Shown here: positions 1 through 4,510 of the stretch, piece by piece
Layout of the letters: each line of letters begins with the position of its first letter
How positions within the stretch are numbered: the first letter of the stretch is position 1
From: an uncultured Coriobacteriaceae bacterium
GTDB lineage: Bacteria; Actinomycetota; Coriobacteriia; Coriobacteriales; Eggerthellaceae
Reading direction: 5' to 3'
Assembly (NCBI GenBank): GCA_902796815.1
Contig: CADBQL010000065.1
Coordinates: 1 to 5,224, forward strand
Length of the DNA: 5,224 nucleotides
Translations under genes and position numbers: made by a program
The notes under the pieces: generated by a model
Database searches by the model: none
What the model saw: the letters and a program-made list of their open reading frames with translations, nothing else
What the model was told of the DNA's origin: nothing

Positions 1-186
1 AAGGTGCAGACCTTCGGCGGCTCGACGCTGAAGGCCGCGGTCACCAAGATGGGGGCAACCAGGCTCAAGTCCGGCAAGACCTACTACCTCAGGATGCGAG
101 CGATCAAGACCGTGGCCAACGTCAACGGCAAGGAGAACATCTACGTCGGCATCCACTCGCTCAAGCGCACCTGCAAGGTGAAGTAG
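1..186 (+). CDS. C-terminal end of a probable FN3-like surface protein (partial)
   Basis: This is an open frame entering from the left edge and ending at TAG 184-186, with 61 residues visible. The segment LKSGKTYYLRMRAIK, followed by a short turn and a basic end (CKVK), matches the last two or three beta strands of a fibronectin type III-like domain. Such domains often close large secreted or cell-surface proteins in Gram-positive gut bacteria, where they serve adhesion or spacing. No LPXTG sorting motif, membrane anchor or cell-wall-binding repeat follows, so any anchoring module must lie upstream, outside the window. High third-position GC supports real coding. The start lies off the window; the GTG at 4-6 is just an internal valine codon. 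A good hairpin terminator follows 50 bp later. The domain call is by pattern only, and another Ig-like fold is possible. Confidence 0.7.
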   Translation, partial: KVQTFGGSTLKAAVTKMGATRLKSGKTYYLRMRAIKTVANVNGKENIYVGIHSLKRTCKVK

Positions 187-236
187 CCGCGGGGAAGCCC
201 GCGGGCTGGGCGGACGCGGGGCGAAACGGCACCGGG

Positions 237-265
237 CCGAAGGGGGCGCCTAGCGCCCCCTTCGG
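237..265 (+). terminator. Rho-independent terminator of the FN3-like gene
   Basis: A perfect 13-bp stem pairs 237-249 (CCGAAGGGGGCGC) with 253-265 (GCGCCCCCTTCGG) around a three-base loop (CTA), followed by TTT. It lies 50 bp after the stop at 186 on the same strand. A weaker hairpin sits directly after the stop (187-193 with 198-204, CCGCGGG/CCCGCGG) but has no T run. The T tract of the main hairpin is short, but the stem is very strong. On the minus strand no T run follows, so it probably serves only the + gene. Confidence 0.85.
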
Positions 266-392
266 TTTCCGCGCCCCGGCCCAGCCGCGCCCCCGAGTCG
301 CATCGCTTCCTCCGATGAGTCTTTCCCTTACAGCGAAGCTCGTTATCGAAGCTGTCGGGTAACGTCGGGGCCAAAGGTTTGCAGCAAGACAA

Positions 393-480
393 TTTAGTGT
401 ACATATTTTCTCCCATGAGCATCTGTTGTCTGGCAAAATCCCTGTTCGCGAGAAACCGAAGAAAAAATATGTACACTAAA
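393..480. repeat. 17-bp inverted repeat around a 54-bp spacer in a gene-free stretch
   Basis: The left arm 393-409 (TTTAGTGTACATATTTT) and right arm 464-480 (AAAATATGTACACTAAA) are perfect reverse complements. They are AT-rich inside GC-rich DNA, and each contains the palindrome TGTACA. A direct repeat TCCCATGARC occurs at 411-420, just inside the left arm, and at 481-490, just outside the right arm. No target-site duplication flanks the arms. The convergent genes end at 186 (+) and 555 (-), so this is not an ordinary promoter position. It could be a paired operator, the ends of a small non-autonomous element, or a transcript hairpin. The rest of 266-554 shows nothing I can identify; a poor imperfect hairpin at 501-540 lacks a T run. 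Confidence 0.6.
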
Positions 481-554
481 TCCCATGAACCGATGCGCTC
501 GGCAACCACGAGCCTTGCCCCAGGGGCGCAGCTCGTTGCCCGCTCTTTCGCATC

Positions 555-1904
555 CTATCCCCGCGTGAGGTCATGAGCCCAGCGAAAGCGATTCACGACG
601 ATGGCGTTGGGAATGCACTTGAGCACCTGATCGCTTTTGAGCAGCGCGAACGTGACGAGCGGGGGCCAGCCGAACACGAAGGCGCTCAACGCCGCGCCAA
701 CGATTGCCACACCCAAGGTGAACACGAGGTCCATCACGAACGCGAACATCGTGTTGCCGCCACCCGCGATAATGCCGCACATGCACGGATATTCGTAACA
801 GCTACAAACAACGGTGAAACACAAGATGTGCATCATCGAGGCGGCTAACGCGTGCGTTTCGCCGCTTATAGCATAGAACCCGAGCACGAAGTCGACGCTC
901 GCGAAAAGCACGGCGCTCGTCGCCAGCCCGATAGCCAGGTAGAGCAACTGCATGGTGCGCGCGTACGACTTCAGCTGATCCATGCGCCCAGAACCGATGG
1001 CGCGACCGATCATGACGGAGCTCGAGTTCGCCGTGCCGAAGCCGAACACGGTGACGACCTGGTGCATCGTAACGGCAATCGAGTTCGCGGCGATGACCGG
1101 CTGGGTCAGCCGCCCCAAGATGGCGATCTGGAAAATGTTCGCCATGCCGAAAGCCAAGCCCTCCCCCACGACGGGCAGAGCAACCCTGAGGAAGTCCTTG
1201 AGGAAAAAGGCGTCGGGAGCCAGGAAGCTCGACAGCTTCAGCGGGAGCGTCGTATTGCGCACGGCAAAAACGAGCACGACGCTCACCTCGACCACGCGCG
1301 CCGCCAAGCTGGACCATGCGGCACCCTCAATGCCCAACTCAGGAGCTCCGCAGTTTCCGTAAATCAAAAGCCAATTGCCCACAACGTTGAGCGTCAAGCT
1401 GATGAGCGACACCGCAGGTCCGAGCTTCGTCACGCCCACGCCGCGCAAGCACAACACGAGCGACGCTTGCAAGGGGAATATGAGATACGTCGCACCAATG
1501 ACCCGTAGGTAACGCGCCGCCTCAGCAGCCACGGCCTGGTCGGTGGTAAGTAACCCCACGACAGTTTCGGGCGCGGCAACGCAAATTGCGCAGAACAGCA
1601 CGCCGGTCGCAAGCGCAAACTTCATCGTAAGCGCGACCACGCGCCGCACAGACTCGTGGTCGCCTTTGCCCCAGTATTGCGCGATCAAGATTACGCCGCC
1701 CGACCCCAAGCCATTGACGCTCGTCATCTGCAGGAGATATTGGATCTGGTTCACGATGGAAGAAGCCGCCAATGACGTCTCGCTATACTGGCCGAGCATC
1801 ATGTTGTCGGCGAGGTTCACCGAATACGACAGCAGATTCTGCAAGGCCATCATGGCCGTCAGCCAGAAGAACTCCCGATAGAACGCCTTGTCTTTTACCA
1901 ACAA
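555..1904 (-). CDS. MATE family efflux transporter (complete)
   Basis: This is an integral membrane antiporter of the multidrug and toxic compound extrusion family, expected to export cationic drugs or metabolites using a Na+ or H+ gradient. Counting from the ATG at 1922, the frame has 455 residues, the usual MATE length, with about 12 hydrophobic segments in two halves. Family-like stretches are LADNMMLGQYSETSLAA (about 37-53), a small-residue segment GLGSGGVILIAQYWGKG (about 71-87), the loop before the second half (about 225-245), and GGGNTMFAFVMDLVF (about 387-401). I prefer the TTG start at 1904: a Shine-Dalgarno AAGGAG lies at 1918-1913, eight bases upstream, whereas the ATG at 1922 has no ribosome site and would place that AAGGAG inside the gene. 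Homologues I recall begin close to LLVKDKAFYR, which also fits. It lies downstream of hipA on the same strand with a 155-bp gap, so co-transcription is possible. The substrate cannot be told from sequence. Confidence 0.92.
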   Translation of the reverse strand: MLVKDKAFYREFFWLTAMMALQNLLSYSVNLADNMMLGQYSETSLAASSIVNQIQYLLQMTSVNGLGSGGVILIAQYWGKGDHESVRRVVALTMKFALATGVLFCAICVAAPETVVGLLTTDQAVAAEAARYLRVIGATYLIFPLQASLVLCLRGVGVTKLGPAVSLISLTLNVVGNWLLIYGNCGAPELGIEGAAWSSLAARVVEVSVVLVFAVRNTTLPLKLSSFLAPDAFFLKDFLRVALPVVGEGLAFGMANIFQIAILGRLTQPVIAANSIAVTMHQVVTVFGFGTANSSSVMIGRAIGSGRMDQLKSYARTMQLLYLAIGLATSAVLFASVDFVLGFYAISGETHALAASMMHILCFTVVCSCYEYPCMCGIIAGGGNTMFAFVMDLVFTLGVAIVGAALSAFVFGWPPLVTFALLKSDQVLKCIPNAIVVNRFRWAHDLTRG

Positions 1905-1939
1905 CCCCGCCTCTCCTTCCATCAGGCCAGGCTCGAGTG

Positions 1940-2062
1940 CTAAACGAGTTCGATAAGCAGGCCGATACTACTCCTGACGTAGGACTCTTCGATTGCAGCA
2001 ATCAAGCGAAACTCGCCCATGCGCACAAGACCCATAATAAGCGAGGTGCTAGGCAACCTCAC
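1940..2062 (-). CDS. Possible 40-residue ORF coupled to the hipA stop
   Basis: A GTG at 2062-2060 overlaps the hipA stop in the arrangement GTGA, and the frame stays open for 40 residues to TAG at 1942-1940. Internal ATGs occur at 2035 and 2020. The C-terminal part MGEFRLIAAIEESYVRSS, followed by IGLLIELV, looks like a plausible amphipathic helix. I do not recognise the product. There is no clear Shine-Dalgarno for any of the starts except hipA-coupled reinitiation, and the frame may be a chance opening or the remnant of a longer gene. Evidence against it is its small size and lack of a ribosome site; evidence for it is the overlap geometry and protein-like composition. It fills most of the gap between hipA and the MATE gene. 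Confidence 0.25.
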   Translation of the reverse strand: MRLPSTSLIMGLVRMGEFRLIAAIEESYVRSSIGLLIELV

Positions 2063-3174
2063 TCCAAACCATGCTTGTCGAGCAGCTCATGGCAAGCGGC
2101 CTGGATATCGAGCGCAACCCGCTTCGAGGCATCGGCTGGAAGCCCCGCCAACTTGGCGAGCGCAAGCACGTCATCGAGGCTCGGCTCGCCCGCGCCAAGA
2201 ACCGACGTCATGTGCCCGTGATGGAAGCCTTTGCTGTACGTAAGGTCGTACGCTGGCGCAAGGTGCCATCTGCCCTCCTCGCAAAGCCAGCTGAAGTTGT
2301 TGGCATGGTCGTCGTAGTTGTGCGAGAACACGTTGAAGCACATCAGCCGGAACAGCTGCTTGGCCTCCTCGCGAGCACCAGTTAGGAAATTCGATATCTG
2401 AAATAGGCTGCGGTAATCGAGCGCAGGGATGCGATGGGAAACTTCGACGATGCCCGAGGCGGAAAGCATGTGCACGCGCTTTCCGTCTTTCACGTCAAAG
2501 CGCCGTGTGCCGAAGTAACCCGCGCATAGTCGAGAGGGAAACAGCCGAAACTCGGGCACGTTGAGCCCGCAAGCAGCTGCACATTGCATGTAAGCGAACT
2601 CGAGCGCGCCCGCATCGGGGGGGTCAAAGCGCGCAGGAAACTTCACGAGCCACTCCCCATCGTTCTCGACATACGCCTTAGGGCGTGCGCCGCCCGAAGA
2701 GCCACCTGCTAAGTACACCGCATCGAAGTCGCTCACAAGCTTGTTATCGAGTATTTCGCCACACAAGAGCGCAAGCTCGTCAAGATCCTTTGACGAGAAA
2801 TCGGCTGAGAAACCCGCTTCTGGCTCATAGCGCAACGCCCCACGGCCTGAAGACCCCACAATCGACAGCCTCTCGATGGCGCTCACACCCGCTGGATCAA
2901 TGCCTGTGCGTTCAAGCATGCGGTCAACAAGCAGCGCACCCCAACCATCTGGAAGACTGTCAGCAAACGCTCCGAACAGACCATCGAACGGTCGCCACTC
3001 CGGTATAAAGACCTCTGTGCTCAACGGCAAGCTGTAAGGGTTGACCGAAAAACCCGATTCCAGCCAGTCGCGGTCATACTGAAACGCGACGAGCCCTTGG
3101 GGCGTCTCGGCAAGTTTCCCTACCAGCCGGTCGCCGAGCAGCACCTTCAACCCATCAGCGAGTTTTCCGGGCAT
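2059..3174 (-). CDS. hipA: HipA-family serine/threonine kinase (toxin)
   Basis: This is a HipA-like protein kinase. In E. coli HipA phosphorylates glutamyl-tRNA synthetase and induces persistence; the target here is unknown. Numbering from the upstream TTG at 3180, the order is an N-terminal HipA_N/Couple_hipA-type domain (about 10-115, with GKLAETPQGLVAFQYDRDWL and SLPDGWG), the flexible Ser-containing P-loop SSGGARPK (161-168), ATP-side lysine in EWLVKFPA (176-183), the catalytic loop NYDDHANN (288-295; D290 and N295 match the catalytic Asp and Mg-binding Asn), and the DFG-equivalent YDLTYS (311-316; D312). All key residues are present, so the kinase looks active. At about 371 residues it is shorter than E. 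coli HipA (440) but typical of short HipA homologues. I chose ATG 3174 because GAGGTGA (3187-3181) is well spaced from it, while TTG 3180 lies too close. The start overlaps the hipB end by 20 bp, indicating translational coupling. Confidence 0.93.
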   Translation of the reverse strand: MPGKLADGLKVLLGDRLVGKLAETPQGLVAFQYDRDWLESGFSVNPYSLPLSTEVFIPEWRPFDGLFGAFADSLPDGWGALLVDRMLERTGIDPAGVSAIERLSIVGSSGRGALRYEPEAGFSADFSSKDLDELALLCGEILDNKLVSDFDAVYLAGGSSGGARPKAYVENDGEWLVKFPARFDPPDAGALEFAYMQCAAACGLNVPEFRLFPSRLCAGYFGTRRFDVKDGKRVHMLSASGIVEVSHRIPALDYRSLFQISNFLTGAREEAKQLFRLMCFNVFSHNYDDHANNFSWLCEEGRWHLAPAYDLTYSKGFHHGHMTSVLGAGEPSLDDVLALAKLAGLPADASKRVALDIQAACHELLDKHGLE

Positions 3175-3448
3175 CGGCAATCACCTCATCGATCGAGGAG
3201 TACGCGGGCTTTGCGAACAATCCATCAAGCTCGGAGCCGCAACCCAGGGCAAACGACAGCGCGACGAGAGACTCAAAGGATATCTGGCCCGTTTGTTCGA
3301 ACCGTCGCAGTGAACCCAGGCTCATCCCCGCTTTCGCGGCAAGCTCGGCTTGGGTAAGGCGTTTTGCCTTCCGCATGGCTTTTTCGCGTGCGGCAACTTC
3401 CTGAATCGCCTCGCCAGGAAGCTTGCCGAATCTCAGTTTAGTGTTCAT
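3155..3448 (-). CDS. hipB: HipB-like XRE helix-turn-helix antitoxin/regulator
   Basis: This is a small DNA-binding protein of the Cro/C1 (XRE) family, expected to bind and neutralise HipA and to repress the operon. From the ATG at 3448 it has 97 residues. The helix-turn-helix spans roughly residues 25-72: RKAKRLTQAELAAKAGMS forms the first helices and LGSLRRFEQTG the recognition helix. A C-terminal tail SSIDEVIADARKTR is common in HipB-type proteins and overlaps the hipA start. An in-frame TTG at 3478 would add 10 residues read through the operator; I favour ATG 3448 because MNTKLRFGK is a natural beginning, though neither start has a Shine-Dalgarno. The missing ribosome site suggests weak or leader-dependent initiation. 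Operator overlap with the start codon implies tight autoregulation by HipB or HipBA. Confidence 0.88.
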   Translation of the reverse strand: MNTKLRFGKLPGEAIQEVAAREKAMRKAKRLTQAELAAKAGMSLGSLRRFEQTGQISFESLVALSFALGCGSELDGLFAKPAYSSIDEVIADARKTR

Positions 3449-3493
3449 ATATGAGTAATTATTCTGGATTATCGCCAATAATTACTCATATAT
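3447..3493. promoter_or_regulatory. Inverted-repeat operator of the hipBA operon
   Basis: Two perfect 17-bp arms, 3447-3463 (ATATATGAGTAATTATT) and 3477-3493 (AATAATTACTCATATAT), are separated by 13 bp. The arm centres are 30 bp apart, about three helical turns, which suits two dimers on one DNA face. One arm overlaps the hipB ATG and the other the proposed -10 box. The known E. coli HipB operator (TATCC-N8-GGATA) is not present as such, so this would be a different specificity. The same symmetry would also fold the 5' mRNA into a hairpin if transcription starts upstream of it. Confidence 0.65.
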
Positions 3494-3518
3494 TAGCATA
3501 TTTGTATTGACCTAGCAA
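3490..3518 (-). promoter_or_regulatory. Candidate hipBA promoter
   Basis: On the minus strand TTGCTA (3518-3513, -35, four of six matches) and TAATAT (3495-3490, -10, four of six) are separated by exactly 17 bp. The -10 overlaps the right operator arm, so a bound repressor would block polymerase. Transcription would begin near 3483, giving a leader of about 35 nt. Neither box is close to consensus; TATGCT just upstream is an alternative -10. Confidence 0.4.
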
Positions 3519-3540
3519 CGTTCGAGCATACAACTGGACC

Positions 3541-3633
3541 ACGTGAACAGGGGACGGAGGAGTGTTCACGCATTTCGAACCTCCGCACGATTTTCTTCAC
3601 TTGCGTGAACACTCCTCCGTCCCCTGTTCACGT
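3541..3633. repeat. REP/BIME-like foldback repeat (two perfect 32-bp arms)
   Basis: The left arm 3541-3572 and right arm 3602-3633 are perfect 32-bp reverse complements with a 29-bp centre. Each arm is itself a small hairpin: CGTGAACA (3542-3549) pairs with TGTTCACG (3563-3570) around the loop GGGGACGGAGGAG. This two-level symmetry is typical of REP/BIME elements moved by REP-associated tyrosine (IS200/IS605-like) transposases. I recall GTGAACA/GGGGACGG repeats as common between genes in Eggerthella relatives, but cannot verify this here. No transposase lies in the window. The element sits 10 bp past the Nif11 stop and 48 bp upstream of the hip operator, where it may also act as a terminator. 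Nothing else is seen in 3519-3642. Confidence 0.75.
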
Positions 3634-3642
3634 CGCGCGCCG

Positions 3643-3852
3643 CTAGCCAAGGTAGAGCATTTGCTTCATGACGTTATCGGTGCACTTCTCTCCGCTCAGG
3701 AAGTCGAACCACCCCGCTCCGCCGACAACGCTGTCAAGCTCTTCGTCCGAAAGCTCGTAGCCCTCTTCCCTCGCCAGCGCCAGAATTTCCTCGGGCGACT
3801 TGCAAGCCTGCGCTTTCGCCTTCTACTCGTCCGTCAAATTCTCGAAACCCAT
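3643..3852 (-). pseudogene. Nif11-type RiPP precursor peptide interrupted by in-frame TAG
   Basis: Reading from ATG 3852, a 70-codon frame ends at TAG 3645-3643 but contains TAG at codon 10 (3825-3823). The peptide begins MGFENLTDE, then stop, then KAKAQACKSPEEILALAREE, then GYELSDEELDSVVGG (31-45). This is the classic Nif11-like leader: an N-terminal ENLT, a helical SPEEILALA block, EGYELSDEEL and a double-glycine cleavage site at 44-45. The remaining 24 residues (46-69) would be the core, containing W48, S53, C57 and T58, the residues often modified in such natural products. Relatives typically have Gln at codon 10 (EQKAKA), so a CAG to TAG change explains the stop. The ribosome site AGGAGG (3862-3857) is perfect, with a 4-base spacer; a -10-like TATAAC lies at 3905-3900 without a good -35. 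No modification enzyme or exporter specific to it is visible; the nearby MATE genes are not the usual RiPP exporters. It is probably a recent pseudogene, unless the stop is suppressed. Confidence 0.78.
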
Positions 3853-3996
3853 TTTTCCTCCTGGTTGCCTTGCCTGCCACGCTGATTGGCCTTCTTGCCG
3901 TTATACGCATCCGAATCGTTTTCCGTCCCACCTTTGATTGAATGCTCTTTCAACGATATCAGGCTCCACGATACCAGAAACTTCTCGCAATCGAGA

Positions 3997-4098
3997 TTAC
4001 GGGGCAAGCAATGTTTTGGCTCGAGCCGCCTGGCGTGCCGACCGTGCCCCCGCAGCCGTGAAGAAGCCCCTACGTGTGACGTTCATCTGATTACTCAT
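3997..4098 (-). pseudogene. Truncated Tat-signal N-terminus of a lost exported oxidoreductase
   Basis: ATG 4098-4096 opens a 33-residue frame ending at TAA 3999-3997. It begins MSNQMNVTRRGFFTAAGA, with the twin-arginine pattern T-R-R-x-F-F followed by AAGA, the usual opening of Tat-exported flavin or molybdopterin reductases, which are numerous in Eggerthella-type genomes. A suitable ribosome site (AAGGGA, 7-base spacer) precedes the ATG. After residue 18 the expected hydrophobic h-region is replaced by an Arg/Ala-rich stretch and a stop, and no alternative frame restores a signal peptide or an enzyme. I read this as the surviving 5' end of a deleted gene. A chance resemblance is possible because the motif is short. 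Confidence 0.5.
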
Positions 4099-4118
4099 GT
4101 TCCCATCCCTTCTCGCTT

Positions 4119-4439
4119 TCATATGACCAACGTACCATTCAACGCTGATGTTTTCCTGAAAAGGAAGCTGCTAGAGATACCCGAAGAGCATGCAGAGCGC
4201 GATTCGGTTTTCGTCTGCTCGATGGATTCGGGACTGATATCTTCAAGCCTGAACCGTCGAGTCAGGATGAACCAGCAGGCAAGCAGTAAGACGAACGCAA
4301 TGGGCGGGACGAGCAACATCCAGGAGAGCGACGGCGCATACACGGCGACGTTCTAGTTCCAAAGGGCGGCGTTTGCTGGCAGCCAGGTTGAAAACGATCC
4401 CCAAAAACCAACAGCATTATGAGGGAAATAATTAATCAT
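4119..4439 (-). pseudogene. Possible membrane-protein fragment with in-frame TAG
   Basis: From ATG 4439 the frame reads MINYFPHNAVGFWGSFSTWL, then PANAALWN, then TAG at codon 29 (4355-4353), then NVAVYAPSLS and a strongly hydrophobic helix of about 21 residues (codons 39-60), a positive stop-transfer TRRF, and a polar tail to TGA 4121-4119. A GTG at 4343 is the first start after the TAG. The composition on both sides of the TAG looks like one continuous polytopic protein end, and an ancestral Gln codon (CAG) would fit. No family is recognised with confidence; a NrfD-like or transporter C-terminus is only a guess. The ATG has no properly spaced ribosome site. The opposite strand is also open here (to 4356, +), with a plausible polar translation but no ribosome site, so coding on either strand remains uncertain. 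Its end lies 20 bp before the Tat relic. Confidence 0.35.
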
Positions 4440-4444
4440 TTCCC
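4423..4444. promoter_or_regulatory. 22-bp near-palindrome, candidate operator
   Basis: GGGAAAT (4423-4429) and ATTTCCC (4438-4444) flank the self-complementary core ATTAAT (4431-4436); only the pair 4430/4437 breaks the symmetry. It is an AT-centred island in GC-rich DNA, as expected for a dimeric repressor site. It lies about 250 bp upstream of the second MATE gene and overlaps the ATG of the possible membrane fragment on the minus strand, so which gene it would control is open. Confidence 0.45.
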
Positions 4445-4454
4445 TAGACCCGAT

Positions 4455-4500
4455 GCACGGGTAACGCACGGGTTACGACGCGCCACCTCCTGTGCGGCGC
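4455..4500 (+). repeat. Tandem 11-bp repeat and adjacent CTCCT-loop hairpin
   Basis: GCACGGGTAAC (4455-4465) is followed directly by GCACGGGTTAC (4466-4476), one mismatch; the pair also gives an inverted GTAAC/GTTAC. Next, GCGC-CAC (4480-4486) can pair with GTG and GCGC (4492-4494, 4497-4500) around the loop CTCCT, which is complementary to Shine-Dalgarno sequences. On the minus strand the same bases read AGGAGGTG, a perfect ribosome site with no start codon at a usable distance. Function is unknown. Confidence 0.35.
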
Positions 4501-4501
4501 A

Positions 4502-4510
4502 TGTTAGACT
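4502..4510 (+). promoter_or_regulatory. Possible extended -10 for the second MATE gene
   Basis: TG at 4502-4503, one base, then TAGACT (4505-4510) gives an extended -10 of the TANNNT type. No acceptable -35 lies 16-18 bp upstream. If used, transcription starts near 4517 and the leader is about 175 nt. Weak evidence, offered because no better promoter is visible in 4380-4690. Confidence 0.22.

Noticed and set aside
141..509. 122-codon minus-strand frame containing MYTKL, similar to the HipB start MNTKL
   Set aside because: Only the first few codons resemble hipB; the rest has no helix-turn-helix and runs through the terminator and the end of the FN3-like gene.
501..540. Hairpin as terminator for the first MATE gene
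   Set aside because: The stem is interrupted by bulges, the innermost loop is a single base, and no T run follows on the minus strand.
852..1508. Long + strand open frame (218 codons)
   Set aside because: It is antisense to the well-supported MATE gene, its translation is rich in Arg/His/Glu without domains, and it has no ribosome site. It is a shadow of GC-rich coding.
393..3493. CRISPR array or phage attachment sites
   Set aside because: The repeats are inverted pairs, not regularly spaced direct repeats, and no integrase, cas gene or tRNA is present.
3562..3885. 107-codon + strand frame over the repeat and Nif11 gene
   Set aside because: It begins inside the REP-like repeat and is antisense to the Nif11 peptide, whose leader pattern and ribosome site are far more convincing.
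3886..4356. 156-codon + strand open frame through the decayed region
   Set aside because: No ribosome site at its starts, and its first part is antisense to the Tat relic. The stretch from 4123 reads plausibly but has no recognisable family and competes with the minus-strand membrane fragment.
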